From Choricystis sp. odSpoLacu1 (taxonomy: Eukaryota > Chlorophyta > Trebouxiophyceae): a stretch of 64,000 bases of DNA. Where the stretch lies: contig OY253666.1 in assembly GCA_958009055.1 (NCBI GenBank), positions 24,001 through 88,000 on the forward strand, given 5' to 3'. Within the stretch, counting starts at the first letter, position 1. Each line of letters begins with the position of its first letter. This document shows positions 41,044-51,401 of this stretch, piece by piece. Made by a program: the position numbers and the translations under genes. Under the pieces are notes generated by a model. That model saw nothing but the letters and a program-made list of their open reading frames with translations. It was not told the DNA's origin and did no database searches.

Positions 41044-43413
41044 TTAGGCATCTTGAGGAGTCGCCAAAACTGCCTGGAAAAGAGCGTCCACATCCCACAG
41101 AGGTTTCGGTCCGTAAACAATCGCCTCAACATCATGGTCAAGTCGTTTTTGTGCCGATTCTGTCATCGATGGTGTGAGCATACTCAGAGCGCCATTAAAT
41201 AAAATGCGCCCGACCATAGTTCGAATATAATGCCGATGCGCATGCAAGTACGCGCGATAAAAGGCCTCATCTGTGGAAAGCACGTAGAGGCCTCGATCCT
41301 GGTATTTAGACTCAACAATGAGCCCATTACCATTAGCCGATAACTGAATCTCTTTAGGCGTTCGCGCCGTGTCGCCGGTCTCACACCGGGTTTCTAAAGG
41401 AAGATTGACCCAAATCTGTGAGCTTAAGATTATATGCTCTTGGTGGAACGCGACAATGGCGTCAGACGGGCTTGAAAAATACAACCCAGTGCCGGTACTC
41501 AGTGCCCCGCCCCGAGACTTGGATTTGAATTTGGCAACCCCGTCGGTTGTTAAATAATAACAACCAAGTACCATATCCTGGCTTGGCATTAAAATGGGCT
41601 GACCAGTTGCGGGGGCTAAAAGGTTATTCCGTGACCATATCAAGCGCCAGGCCTCAGCACGAGCATGAAAAGATAGGGGGACATGCACGGCCATCTGATC
41701 ACCATCAAAATCCGCGTTAAACCCGCTGCAAACCAATGGGTGGAGCGTAATGGCTTGTCCAGCTACTAAATAAGGCTGAAAAGCCTGAATACCGAGACGG
41801 TGTAGCGTTGGAGCGCGATTTAATAAAATCGGCAATTCACGCATAATGTCGATTAACACTGGCCAGATAATCGGGTGGTGGCGAGTGATATACCGCTTGG
41901 CCTGAACAATGTTATCGGCATAACAATCGTCCAATAGTCGGCGCATTAAAAATGGATAAAAAAGCTCCAACGCCATTTCACGCGGCAGGCCACAGGCGTG
42001 CACCTCCAACTTCGGTCCCACGACAATAACCGAACGCCCTGAGTAATCAACCCGCTTACCAAGTAAATTAAGACGAAAACGGCCCCGCTTTCCTTTTAAT
42101 CGGTCGGAAAGGGATTTCAGCGGCATATCGTTAGCATCCAAAGCAACCGTCGACCCACCTTTCCCATTCTCGATCAGCGCGTCCACAGCTTCCTGAACCA
42201 ATCGTTTGGTGTAGCCGATGTTTTCCATATCTAAAATAAGCAGCCGCTTCATACGACTATTTCTAAATAGCACACGCTGGTACAATCGATTTACATCAGA
42301 GGCCATAACTTGCTGATTTACAAGCATAAGCGGTCGTAAATCCGGAGGTAAAACAGGCAAGACGGAGACAACCAACCACGCGAGTTTTTTTCTCGTGCGA
42401 ATAAAGGCCGACAACAGTTTAATTCGAGCGAGACATTTCGCCCGAAGACGTTGATTTCGGCCAACAAGCGTCCGCATTTTCCGAAGTGGGAGCTTTGATC
42501 TAGCTATAGCTTGGATGCGGCTATCAATAGTACGTATCTCGTAGGCTAATATCCAACGTACCTTAAGAAGATCCACACGCTCCAAGAGGTTCGCAATAGC
42601 ATCACCACCAGTTGCTGCTAAAATGCTTCGAATAGTCGCATCACGATGCGAGGATTGGGTCTGCAATAAGTCCGCGAACAACGAGTCCGGGTCAATACCA
42701 CTAAAAATGTCATTCGACGAGTAATGACCGGCACTGCTCTCTTTACTCGTATAGGGGTCGATGGGCTGATCACCTGGCTGCGGATACGACGTGAAGTAAT
42801 GTAAAAACTTAACTTTATCCAGCGGCTCGCACGCGCATACCCCACGGAACGGGACCGTCTGCGTGGGCGTATATACGCCATCTATAAAATTTGTCACAGG
42901 TGCGGGCAAAATGCTGGCCCCTTGAACATCAATGAGTACAGTCAAGGAGTATACCAGCGATTGAAGGGTCTTCTTTTTACGACCCAATGCAACCGAGTAA
43001 TAACTAGGACGACCCATCAAATACCAAATATGCGTGACCGAAGAAAATAAATTGATATACCCTAAACGACGTCGGCGAAGGGTTGCAGGACCATATTCGA
43101 CCTCACATTCTGGGCAAAAAGTCACATCCTCGCTTGGCTGTTCCTTGCCACAGGCACACGTCTTGTCTTTCACAGGCCCAAAAATACGTTCACAAAATAG
43201 CCCGTCACGTATCGGCTTAAACGTCTTATAGTCAACCGTTTTAGAGTGTAAGACTTCCCCAACCCGCATACCGTTCGGTAAGCGTCGCTGGGTCCATCTT
43301 TTGATTGTATGCGGTGACGCTACACCAAGAATAAGTGAATCAAAAATAACGCGGCGATTGTCAAAATGACGTTCGTCTAAATGCAAGTTACGGTTTTGGA
43401 AATACGTAATCAT
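41044..43413 (-). CDS. rpoC1: Plastid RNA polymerase beta' subunit
   Basis: Beta' (N-terminal half of bacterial beta') holds the active-site Mg2+. The catalytic NADFDGDQMAVH lies near residues 567-578. A zinc-binding site is formed by Cys86, Cys88, Cys100 and Cys103 (CACG, then CPEC). The 789-residue length exceeds that of land plants (about 680) because of a variable insertion near residues 160-270. It is intron-free and lies 34 bp downstream of rpoB. Confidence 0.97.
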   Translation of the reverse strand: MITYFQNRNLHLDERHFDNRRVIFDSLILGVASPHTIKRWTQRRLPNGMRVGEVLHSKTVDYKTFKPIRDGLFCERIFGPVKDKTCACGKEQPSEDVTFCPECEVEYGPATLRRRRLGYINLFSSVTHIWYLMGRPSYYSVALGRKKKTLQSLVYSLTVLIDVQGASILPAPVTNFIDGVYTPTQTVPFRGVCACEPLDKVKFLHYFTSYPQPGDQPIDPYTSKESSAGHYSSNDIFSGIDPDSLFADLLQTQSSHRDATIRSILAATGGDAIANLLERVDLLKVRWILAYEIRTIDSRIQAIARSKLPLRKMRTLVGRNQRLRAKCLARIKLLSAFIRTRKKLAWLVVSVLPVLPPDLRPLMLVNQQVMASDVNRLYQRVLFRNSRMKRLLILDMENIGYTKRLVQEAVDALIENGKGGSTVALDANDMPLKSLSDRLKGKRGRFRLNLLGKRVDYSGRSVIVVGPKLEVHACGLPREMALELFYPFLMRRLLDDCYADNIVQAKRYITRHHPIIWPVLIDIMRELPILLNRAPTLHRLGIQAFQPYLVAGQAITLHPLVCSGFNADFDGDQMAVHVPLSFHARAEAWRLIWSRNNLLAPATGQPILMPSQDMVLGCYYLTTDGVAKFKSKSRGGALSTGTGLYFSSPSDAIVAFHQEHIILSSQIWVNLPLETRCETGDTARTPKEIQLSANGNGLIVESKYQDRGLYVLSTDEAFYRAYLHAHRHYIRTMVGRILFNGALSMLTPSMTESAQKRLDHDVEAIVYGPKPLWDVDALFQAVLATPQDA

Positions 43414-43447
43414 AAATTTTATCCTTGTACAAGAGCGGAAGCGTACA

Positions 43448-46400
43448 TCAAATCACCTTACGGTAACATGATGGACCAGAAGGCTCACGCTCCTCGAACG
43501 TAAGGGTGTCAGGGTCCAGCTTCCAGTTAGGTAGCGGCATTGTTAATGCGTACACGCCCACATCTAAACATAACGACTGAAGCTCGAGTAAGAGAACACG
43601 GAATGCCTCCGAGGTTCCTAAATTAAACTCCTGAGCAGGAGGATTCATAGGGGTAGACTCGTCCATGTGAAAAGGAGTGGTATACCCGGGCGGCCCATCT
43701 GTCGGCTCAGGCTCAGCTTGTCTTGCTGTGAGCAAGTCTGTCTCTAGAATCGAATCCAGGGTGTTCACACGACCTTCCAAATCATCGGACTTCACTGTTA
43801 ATAATTCCTGTAAAGCGTAAGCCGCCCCATACGCTTCTAAGGCCCAGACCTCCATCTCGCCTAACCGTTGCCCTCCGTTGCGGGACCGGCCTCCGACTGG
43901 TTGTTGGGTAATCACGGCATATCCGCCCGTGGCGCGAGCGTGGATTTTCTCTTCAACCAAGTGAACGAGTTTTAACATATACGCCCGCCCGACTGTAACA
44001 AACTGATCAAACGGCTCCCCGGTGCGGCCATCAAAAACGCGCATTTTACCTGGAAAGTTCGGCTGGAAAAGCCATTTTTGTTTTGTCTTTAATCGCGCCT
44101 GATACAATTTTAAATAAACTAAACTTCGAGAGGCTTCCGGACCAAAAACTTCGTCAAAAGGCGTTACTCGGAATTCTTGCCCGAGGTAGCTGCCAGCTAA
44201 TCCCAACAGGCACTCAAACACCTGACCAACGTTCATACGTGACGGGACGCCAAGCGGATTTAAAATCATGTCAACGGTTGACCCATCTGGTAAATAAGGC
44301 ATATCCTGGGGCGGTAAAATACACGAGATGATCCCCTTATTTCCGTGCCGCCCTGACACTTTATCCCCAACCTGAATGCGGCGTTTTTCAGCAATAAAAA
44401 CGCGTACCTTGTACGGGATAAGTGAGGGAAGCTTATCCGGATATTTTGGATTCGTCCCGGTATGTTTTAACCGATTGCGTAACATATCACTCATAATCGG
44501 CCCATCGATTTTATCACTTTTAAGGACCTGCGTATTCACGATACGTCCACGAACACCGTGCGGGACTCGAAGGGAGACGTCTTTGCCTTTTTGGGGTTCA
44601 CGGTCCAAAATATCATATGCCAGGCGCTCGTACGGGGTGAGGGGTATGATCTTGAGGGGGATTGATTTACCAATTAAAATATCTCCAGGAACAACCCAGC
44701 GCCCCACACGCACGATGCCCGAATCATCAAGCGCCAAGTTGTTACGCATGGACAAGCCCGGGATTTTCCATTTTGTAATAACCTCCATATCTGGGCCGGT
44801 AAGTTGACGCACCTCAGTTTCATATTTTTCAATATGAATGGTTGTGTAAACCTCATCAAATACAAGCCGTTCGCTAATCATAACAGCATCCTCAAAATTA
44901 TACCCTTCCCACGGAACATAGGCGACCAGTAAATTTTGGCCGAGTGCAAGACTGCCGTGTACACTGGCAGCGCAATCGGCTAATAAGTCCCCCCGTTGAA
45001 CCCAGTCACCCTCATTCACAATGGGGCGATGAAGTAAGGCTGTTTCTTGGTTTGACCGATCGTAGGCATATAGGGGGTGGGTATGGTATGGCTTAGTCTT
45101 CGACGTATTTTGGGTATGCGGCCACTGGGGGCGAGGCTTCTGCAAATCGCGTGACGAATGTGTAGTAAAAGACCCTGATTCGCCACGGTTAACGTAACTC
45201 GACTGCGAAATATCCGACGGGGCACCCAGAAAAAAACCCGGACACGCCGATGTAGCACCAGCAGGGAGTTGGGCCATTGAAATCGCCGGAGAATGTGAAG
45301 CACGAGTTGGATGCTGAACCACAATTCTCTGTGAACTGACATAGGACACAATTCCAGCATTCGCGGCTTGTACAATATGCCCCGACTCCCCAACCACGAG
45401 CCCCTCCAAACCAGTCCCGACAATCGGGCGTTCGGGGCGCATAACTGGGACTGTTTGGCGTTGCATATTTGAGCCCATGAGCGCCCGGTTCGCATCATCA
45501 TGCTCTAAAAACGGAATCAGTGATGTCGCAATGGACATTAACTGGGATGGAGCAATACTGATATAATCGATATCTGCCCGATTCACACGAACAAAATCCT
45601 CTCGCACTTCCGTGACAACACGCGCTGGTAACTGCATGGGTGATAGGGCACCCGATGCGTCGCGGTAGAGGTCAGGTGGGGCGATACGAACGGGTCGTGA
45701 TTGCTCCTGTGGAGGTGAAAAATATAACGGCCCGCGCCGCTCTTGGACCTGCCCACGAGCCACACGATAATAGGGGGTTTCAATGTACCCGTCTGTGGTC
45801 ACATGACCAAACACGGTCAACGTGTTAACTAGACCGGCATTTTTACCTTCAGGGGTTTCAATAGGACAAATGCGTCCATAATGAGTCACGTGGATATTCC
45901 GCATGTCTAAATTCGCATTATCCCGACTCACACCCCCCGGACCCATAGCCGAGATACGTCGTTTGTGTGTTACGTCAGATAACGGATTTACTTGGTCCAG
46001 GTATTGCGCTAAGGGGGTTGACGTCCCAAAAAATTCCCGAAATGCCTGATTCACCTGCTTAGACTCGATAAGAACTCGAGCTGGAACCGTATGTTTAAGC
46101 TGCCCTAAACGTCGCCTCACTGCTTTGCCCAGGTTTGAAAGCCCGAGATCCAACTGCGACTCGAAAAGGTCCCCCGCAGGGCGCACGCGGCGATTGGACA
46201 AATTGTCGATGTCGTCAATAACTTTGGTATTGTCCCGAATCGCCAATAAATACTCGTGAGCGGATTGTAAATCATTGGCAGTTAACTGAAACGAGCGCTC
46301 ATCAAGCTCTAACTTATTGTTGATAGAACTACGGGCCAAAAGCCCTAAATCGTATACTCGGGGATTTTTAAAGCGGCTATACAAAAATTGGTAGAGAGAT

Positions 46401-47110
46401 TCTCCGGAATTTTCTGGACTCGCATGCAATCGAAGGCGTTTCGTAAGATCTTCAATAATTTCACTGTTTCGTTCGTATGAAGTGAAATAAGACGTAGTAG
46501 TAGGTGCCGCTAAATAATGCTCAACCGCTTTGAACGCGTCAATAACGTCGTGCAAATTCAGTTTTGGGGTGCGCTTTAAACACATCCATGAGGCACCTTT
46601 TTTATCCAATTGAATACGAACCCAGGTACCACGGCGGCAAATAAAATCGCCAAAAACAGTGCGTCCTGCACGTTCACCCGTTCCTTGAATAGCATCCCTA
46701 AAATATAATCCAGGACGTCGAACCACCTGGTTCACAATAACACGCGTTACCCCGTTAATAATGAATTGTCCTCGACTAGTCATAAACGGAAAATTCCCCA
46801 CGAAAACCCAATGTGGAGATTCGACGGGCCGGTCACCAACCCACACGTGTGCTGGGACGTATATGCCCGCCTCGTAGGTTTTATTTCTCAAAGTTGCCTC
46901 CCGCGGTGTAAGGACAGGCCGAACCACTTGAAAGTGCTGGGGGTAAAGGACAAGACGAATGTTTTGGCGTGGAGCCTGAATGGGGTTGATTGTCCGCAAA
47001 CTTCGAGCAATCCCAATGGTAATAAATTCACCAAATTTTTGACATTGAATATCGAGTAAATCGGGAACAAAGGCCTGCAGACGGTACCGCAATGAACGAA
47101 AAGATGACAT
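43448..47110 (-). CDS. rpoB: Plastid RNA polymerase beta subunit
   Basis: Beta forms the other half of the active-site cleft. I chose the start at 47110 (MSSFRSLRYRLQAFVPDLLD, 1220 residues); a 39-codon upstream extension is hydrophobic and non-conserved. Conserved elements include FNLTV-type fork regions, GRHGNKG (about residue 921) and the C-terminal GGQRLGEMEVWALEAYGAAY. A hydrophilic insertion of about 77 residues (602-678, 45075-45305) interrupts the region before RSNQETALLHRPIV. It heads the rpoB-rpoC1-rpoC2 operon and is intact as a single gene. Confidence 0.97.
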   Translation of the reverse strand: MSSFRSLRYRLQAFVPDLLDIQCQKFGEFITIGIARSLRTINPIQAPRQNIRLVLYPQHFQVVRPVLTPREATLRNKTYEAGIYVPAHVWVGDRPVESPHWVFVGNFPFMTSRGQFIINGVTRVIVNQVVRRPGLYFRDAIQGTGERAGRTVFGDFICRRGTWVRIQLDKKGASWMCLKRTPKLNLHDVIDAFKAVEHYLAAPTTTSYFTSYERNSEIIEDLTKRLRLHASPENSGESLYQFLYSRFKNPRVYDLGLLARSSINNKLELDERSFQLTANDLQSAHEYLLAIRDNTKVIDDIDNLSNRRVRPAGDLFESQLDLGLSNLGKAVRRRLGQLKHTVPARVLIESKQVNQAFREFFGTSTPLAQYLDQVNPLSDVTHKRRISAMGPGGVSRDNANLDMRNIHVTHYGRICPIETPEGKNAGLVNTLTVFGHVTTDGYIETPYYRVARGQVQERRGPLYFSPPQEQSRPVRIAPPDLYRDASGALSPMQLPARVVTEVREDFVRVNRADIDYISIAPSQLMSIATSLIPFLEHDDANRALMGSNMQRQTVPVMRPERPIVGTGLEGLVVGESGHIVQAANAGIVSYVSSQRIVVQHPTRASHSPAISMAQLPAGATSACPGFFLGAPSDISQSSYVNRGESGSFTTHSSRDLQKPRPQWPHTQNTSKTKPYHTHPLYAYDRSNQETALLHRPIVNEGDWVQRGDLLADCAASVHGSLALGQNLLVAYVPWEGYNFEDAVMISERLVFDEVYTTIHIEKYETEVRQLTGPDMEVITKWKIPGLSMRNNLALDDSGIVRVGRWVVPGDILIGKSIPLKIIPLTPYERLAYDILDREPQKGKDVSLRVPHGVRGRIVNTQVLKSDKIDGPIMSDMLRNRLKHTGTNPKYPDKLPSLIPYKVRVFIAEKRRIQVGDKVSGRHGNKGIISCILPPQDMPYLPDGSTVDMILNPLGVPSRMNVGQVFECLLGLAGSYLGQEFRVTPFDEVFGPEASRSLVYLKLYQARLKTKQKWLFQPNFPGKMRVFDGRTGEPFDQFVTVGRAYMLKLVHLVEEKIHARATGGYAVITQQPVGGRSRNGGQRLGEMEVWALEAYGAAYALQELLTVKSDDLEGRVNTLDSILETDLLTARQAEPEPTDGPPGYTTPFHMDESTPMNPPAQEFNLGTSEAFRVLLLELQSLCLDVGVYALTMPLPNWKLDPDTLTFEEREPSGPSCYRKVI

Positions 47111-47325
47111 ACACGAAAACGGCGATGAAATGAGAAAGGTTAGGAAAGAGAAATTGAAAAAAGAAAGTTTATTTGAACACACATCGCGTAAGACAAGCAC
47201 ATTGACTCTGCCAAACAGACTCGGCACACTTCTACCGTTATGCCGCTCTGGTTTACAAGCGGATTGCTTATATGATAGTATGTAGGTAAGACACGAACAT
47301 AAAGTATGAATACAGCATACAGTAC

Positions 47326-47397
47326 GACGGCATAGCCAAGTGGTAAGGCAGAGGATTGCAAATCCTTTATTCCCCAGTTCGAATCTGGGTGCCGCCT
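47326..47397 (+). tRNA. trnC-GCA: tRNA-Cys (GCA)
   Basis: A 72-nt cloverleaf with acceptor GACGGCA/TGCCGCC, anticodon loop TTGCAAA, T loop TTCGAAT and discriminator T. The second acceptor pair is A-C; in most plastids this position is G-C (GGCGGCA). Confidence 0.93.
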
Positions 47398-47557
47398 ATG
47401 AAAAGATGGGCTTGTACAAACTGGCAGTATTATACTGTTTTAATGGTGCTCCGGATACGGCCTCCCATGATTCATCAGATAACATCACAGTGTAACAAAC
47501 CCACTCTACATTATAACGTGAGTTGCCCCTCAAAACAAGAGGGGTTTTTACGATCTT

Positions 47558-47639
47558 TGGGCCGAGCTGGATTTGAACCAGCGTAGGCTAAGCCAGCGGA
47601 GTTACAATCCGCCCCATTTAACCGCTCTGGCATCGACCC
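47558..47639 (-). tRNA. trnY-GUA: tRNA-Tyr (GUA)
   Basis: An 82-nt class II tRNA with acceptor GGGTCGA/TCGGCCC, anticodon loop TTGTAAC, a long variable arm and discriminator A. Confidence 0.95.
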
Positions 47640-47677
47640 TTTATCCTTTGTACACAAAGTGTACCAGAAAAAGCGAC

Positions 47678-47714
47678 CTAAAAGCAACAGTATGGCGTAT
47701 ACTGTTGCTTTTAG
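47678..47714. terminator. 15-bp stem-loop between trnL-UAA and trnY
   Basis: CTAAAAGCAACAGTA and its exact complement with a 7-nt loop lie 30 bp past the 3' end of trnL-UAA. Confidence 0.55.
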
Positions 47715-47743
47715 AGTTTGATGCGGCAATTACATACTGTATT

Positions 47744-47827
47744 TGGGGATAATGGGACTTGAACCCATATGATTATAAAATCACCAGATTTTAAGTCCGG
47801 CGCGTCTACCAATTCCGCCATATCCCC
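47744..47827 (-). tRNA. trnL-UAA: tRNA-Leu (UAA), intron-free
   Basis: An 84-nt class II tRNA with acceptor GGGGATA/TATCCCC, anticodon loop CTTAAAA and discriminator A. The group I intron found at this anticodon in many plastids and cyanobacteria is absent. Confidence 0.95.
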
Positions 47828-47853
47828 CGAAGTGAATACTTCACCGTACCAAC

Positions 47854-47862
47854 AGTATACCA
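47854..47862 (-). promoter_or_regulatory. Extended -10 box upstream of trnL-UAA
   Basis: The minus strand reads TGGTATACT, 27 bp before the mature 5' end of trnL-UAA. Confidence 0.5.
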
Positions 47863-47964
47863 TACTGACACCTCCTTGGCAATTACCTGCTTGAATACTA
47901 ACTGCCGCCATGGTGTGACGGCACCACCGGCTTTAGTCCTAACAGCAACCTCCGAGACGTATAG

Positions 47965-49518
47965 TTACGCCCCGGCAGCCTCCTTCGCTGCGTACATTAC
48001 CTCAACGGTAATACTCGAAATACTTCGCTCTTTAGCAAATTTTTCAGTATTTCGCTTAATTTTGGCACGTACAAAGCCAGGAACTTTTTCTAGTTCACCC
48101 AAACCCTCCGGTGACCACTCAAGGCCATCTACGCCAGATAAGGATTTTGAAATCACCTCTTTGGTGTCGTGGCCACCAAAAATTTCTAATAAATGGTCCT
48201 CCATGCCAAGTGTAAATGAATTATACACAAGATCCGCAATCTGGTTTGTACCCTCATAACCTAAAAATGGTCGAAACCCGAGAGGGAAGTTTTGAATGTG
48301 TACCGGCGATGAAATCACCCCGCACGGCATGTCGAGGCGTTTGCCGATATGACGCTCCATTTGAGTCCCGAAGATAGCCGCGGGCTCCACGCGTGCGATG
48401 AGGTCACCTACCTGCGTATGATCATCCGTAACAAGAATTTCATCACAATAGTTTACAACCTGCTCACGAAACCAATTACTTTCATGCTTACAATACGTAC
48501 CTGCACAGACTACACGCACCCCCATCTCGCGGGCCAAAATTTTGGTCATCGCGGCCGCGTGAGTGGCATCCCCGAAAACAACAACTCTTTTTCCCGTCAA
48601 GTTTTGACAATCAATAGACCGCGAAAACCAAGCTGCTTGCGAAACAAACCGCGTTTGTTGGTCAATATATGTCGTCACCGCCGTCTCTGATAAGATTGGA
48701 CTGTTATACAACTCACTGTGTTCGCCTTGCACCACACGTAGTGCGTCGAAGACCTCACGAATAAACGCAGCAATGTCCACTAGACCCATCGGTATAGTTT
48801 GGGTGTAAGGCATACCCCACCCAGAACGAAGATATTCAGCAGTCATCAAACCAACTTCACGGTAGGGCACAATGTTCACCCACGCTTTCGGTAGGTCCTG
48901 TAACGCGTGGACCGAGCACCCTTCTGGAATCACCAGATTCACGTCAATGCCCACGTCTTGGAGCAATCGTCTTAATTCACGGGTGTCGTGTTGGTTGTGA
49001 AAGCCGAGTGTAAACATCCCAATAATGTTTACACTCGGGCGTAGTGTTTTGGAGGTCGACTGATCTCGATGTTTCTCCAAATAGAAACGAACAACCTGTT
49101 CCAGAGTGCGGTCCGCAGCCTGTAATTCATTTACTCGGTAATGGTTTACGTCAGCAAGGAGGACATCAGCCGATGCTTCCCTAGAAGCTCGATTGACGAA
49201 ATTTTGTAGATCTTCTTGCAAAATACTTGAGGTACACGTCGGTGTGACTAGGATGAGGTCCGGCAGGTCTTCCCGATCCTTTCGGGTAATATTATCGACA
49301 ACTTTTTCTTGAGACCCGCGTGCTAACACATGTCGATCAACAATACTGGCTGTAACGGGTGTAAAGTCGCGTTCACGCTCCAGCATAGAGCGCATCACAT
49401 TAAAATAATCGTCCCCCAATGGGGCGTGCATAATCGCATGCACATTCTTAAACGAACTGGCAACCCGAAGGGTTCCGATGTGGGCTGGTCCCGCATACAT
49501 CCAATAACATAATTTCAT
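47965..49518 (-). CDS. chlB: Light-independent protochlorophyllide reductase subunit B
   Basis: ChlB is the second catalytic subunit of DPOR. I chose the start [15 protein letters not shown] at 49518 (517 residues) by homology; 20 more codons upstream are open but non-conserved. Asp36 (PLGDDYF) is the unusual aspartate ligand of the NB [4Fe-4S] cluster, and the catalytic region near [15 protein letters not shown] is conserved. It is separated by about 41 kb from chlL-chlN. Confidence 0.97.
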   Translation of the reverse strand: MKLCYWMYAGPAHIGTLRVASSFKNVHAIMHAPLGDDYFNVMRSMLERERDFTPVTASIVDRHVLARGSQEKVVDNITRKDREDLPDLILVTPTCTSSILQEDLQNFVNRASREASADVLLADVNHYRVNELQAADRTLEQVVRFYLEKHRDQSTSKTLRPSVNIIGMFTLGFHNQHDTRELRRLLQDVGIDVNLVIPEGCSVHALQDLPKAWVNIVPYREVGLMTAEYLRSGWGMPYTQTIPMGLVDIAAFIREVFDALRVVQGEHSELYNSPILSETAVTTYIDQQTRFVSQAAWFSRSIDCQNLTGKRVVVFGDATHAAAMTKILAREMGVRVVCAGTYCKHESNWFREQVVNYCDEILVTDDHTQVGDLIARVEPAAIFGTQMERHIGKRLDMPCGVISSPVHIQNFPLGFRPFLGYEGTNQIADLVYNSFTLGMEDHLLEIFGGHDTKEVISKSLSGVDGLEWSPEGLGELEKVPGFVRAKIKRNTEKFAKERSISSITVEVMYAAKEAAGA

Positions 49519-49768
49519 ACCAAAACCCTCACAGATTTGAAACAAATACAACGGCGGCAGATTGTCCACCGAAAACACGCGGTGATGGGCCGTTACATGT
49601 CCGCGCTATGGTCTCTTCAACCTTGTCAACGGCGCTGCCAACGGCGTCTCGCCGTTGGGCACGCGTGCGCGTATGTATACATGGCGTGTACATCGCGTGT
49701 ACACAAAGACTCAGATAATATTTGCATATAAAACACATACATGATTTTCGGCTTTCAGCCACGTTATC

Positions 49769-49841
49769 GGCGAACGACGGGAATTGAACCCGCGAATAAT
49801 GGAGTCACAATCCATTGCCTTACCACTTGGCTACGCCCGCC
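49769..49841 (-). tRNA. trnH-GUG: tRNA-His (GUG)
   Basis: A cloverleaf with acceptor GCGGGCG/CGTTCGC, anticodon loop TTGTGAC, T loop TTCAATT and discriminator C. An encoded G at position -1 faces the discriminator C, the histidine identity pair. Confidence 0.94.
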
Positions 49842-49927
49842 CTCACGAGTATCTTTGGTGTGCATTTGGTACCACAAAGGCCAAAAGCGTGCGCAAAAAG
49901 CTCGTCAATTTGTCGCAAGTATACCGG

Positions 49928-49977
49928 GAGGTTTTAAGTAATGTCAAGTTAGTAGAGTCGACATTACTTAAAACCTC
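49928..49977. terminator. 18-bp stem-loop at 3' end of psbE operon
   Basis: GAGGTTTTAAGTAATGTC (49928-49945) and its complement (49960-49977), 14-nt loop, 77 bp past the psbJ stop. Confidence 0.65.
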
Positions 49978-50054
49978 AATGCTCAGCATTTCAAAGCCGC
50001 ATTTGGTTTATTGCGCCAATAAACCACCAGTATAGTGCGCATATTACCATAGAA

Positions 50055-50183
50055 TTAAAGCGATGAGCCTAATCCTACGTACGATCCATAAAAGAAAACA
50101 GCTAGCAGACCAATAGCGGCAAGGCCAACTACAGTCCCGACAAGCCACAATGGAATTCGTCCAGTAGTTCCAGTGTTAGACAT
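50055..50183 (-). CDS. psbJ: Photosystem II protein J
   Basis: PsbJ is a single-helix subunit near the QB exchange cavity. The 42-residue product begins [20 protein letters not shown] and has the conserved [13 protein letters not shown] end. It is the last gene of the psbE-psbF-psbL-psbJ operon. Confidence 0.97.
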   Translation of the reverse strand: MSNTGTTGRIPLWLVGTVVGLAAIGLLAVFFYGSYVGLGSSL

Positions 50184-50236
50184 TGTTTCTTCTCCTAAAA
50201 GAACTTTCGTACAAAGACGAAAGAAATAACGTGTAC

Positions 50237-50353
50237 TTAGTTAAAAATATAACTTGAGAATAGAACCGCGAGTACGAAAATTAACAGTAAACCCCAGTAA
50301 AGACTCGTACGGTTTAATTCAACTGATTGTTTATTTGGGTTTGGCGTAGACAT
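50237..50353 (-). CDS. psbL: Photosystem II protein L
   Basis: PsbL is a single-helix subunit at the PSII monomer interface, needed for QA function. The 38-residue product begins [20 protein letters not shown] and ends SSYIFN. It starts with an encoded ATG, so no start-codon editing is needed here. Confidence 0.97.
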   Translation of the reverse strand: MSTPNPNKQSVELNRTSLYWGLLLIFVLAVLFSSYIFN

Positions 50354-50377
50354 AAAAAGTTTAAGCGTAAAAACGTA

Positions 50378-50551
<174 letters not shown>

Positions 50552-50803
50552 TTAATCAACTTGAGAAAGTTGTTTCACTTGCTCTAACGCATTAAAACGA
50601 TCTGTAATTAACGGCGTCTCTTGACGATCTTCAGTGAAATATTCATTGGGGCGTGGACTTCCGAATACATCATAGGCTAAACCTGTACTTACAAAAAGCC
50701 ATCCAGCAATAAATAATGATGGGATTGTAATACTATGAATAACCCAGTAACGAATACTGGTTAAAATATCTGAAAACGGGCGTTCTCCTGTAGCACCAGA
50801 CAT
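50552..50803 (-). CDS. psbE: Cytochrome b559 alpha subunit
   Basis: PsbE holds the cytochrome b559 haem through the histidine in [12 protein letters not shown] chose [14 protein letters not shown] at 50803 (83 residues), the family start; 13 codons upstream are open but non-conserved. The lumenal tail ends [12 protein letters not shown]. It heads the psbE-F-L-J operon. Confidence 0.97.
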   Translation of the reverse strand: MSGATGERPFSDILTSIRYWVIHSITIPSLFIAGWLFVSTGLAYDVFGSPRPNEYFTEDRQETPLITDRFNALEQVKQLSQVD

Positions 50804-50993
50804 GGGATACTCCTCATTAAAACTATAGGCATGTTCAGGCACTGATCCTCGAAGACCTTCGAAAAGATTAATGCTTGAAACGTATTGTGCTTTAGTATAA
50901 TGTGTGGGGTGCAGCGAATCAAGGTTTATCTAAAACCGCCCACAGGCACCATCAGGTGTAGGTGTATACATACCTATATGTACGTAAGACGAC

Positions 50994-51010
50994 GGGGGGG
51001 GGGGGGGGGG
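50994..51010. repeat. G homopolymer (17 G)
   Basis: A run of 17 Gs on the plus strand between psbE and trnL-GAG. The number is as printed in the sequence; such runs often vary between reads or genome copies. Confidence 0.8.
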
Positions 51011-51104
51011 TCAAGGACGTGGATCCGTGGGACGGTACTTTCGTCTACCAGAAAAATCTGATACACTTTTATGGCACATCGGCCGTTGAACAATCAAATC
51101 TTAT

Positions 51105-51187
51105 GCTTCTGTGATGAAATGGTAGACATGCTACGTTGAGGTCGTAGTGCTGGTAACAGCATGGCGGTTCGAGTCCGCCCAGAAGCA
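51105..51187 (+). tRNA. trnL-GAG: tRNA-Leu (GAG)
   Basis: An 83-nt class II tRNA with acceptor GCTTCTG/CAGAAGC, anticodon loop TTGAGGT, D arm GATGAAATGGTAGACA and discriminator A. It reads CUC/CUU. It is kept only in some algal plastids. A TGATACACT box lies about 38 bp upstream. Confidence 0.9.
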
Positions 51188-51325
51188 AACACATACCGCT
51201 CGCCCCAAACGCAAGGGCTCTTCCACGCAACGTGAGATGCATATATTTATGTGCATCGAAAATAGTCAAGTGGATATTTTTTTCTATAAGGATGAAGGTT
51301 TTTCATGAACGAAGACGGAGTGGAT

Positions 51326-51355
51326 AATAGTTTGCTGATAACCCAGCAAACTATT
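51326..51355. terminator. 12-bp stem-loop at 3' end of atpA
   Basis: AATAGTTTGCTG and its complement with a 6-nt loop, about 47 bp past the atpA stop. Confidence 0.55.
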
Positions 51356-51401
51356 AAAACCGAGCTCCTATGCTGAGATGGCAGCAAACCGGGAATAAAA
51401 C

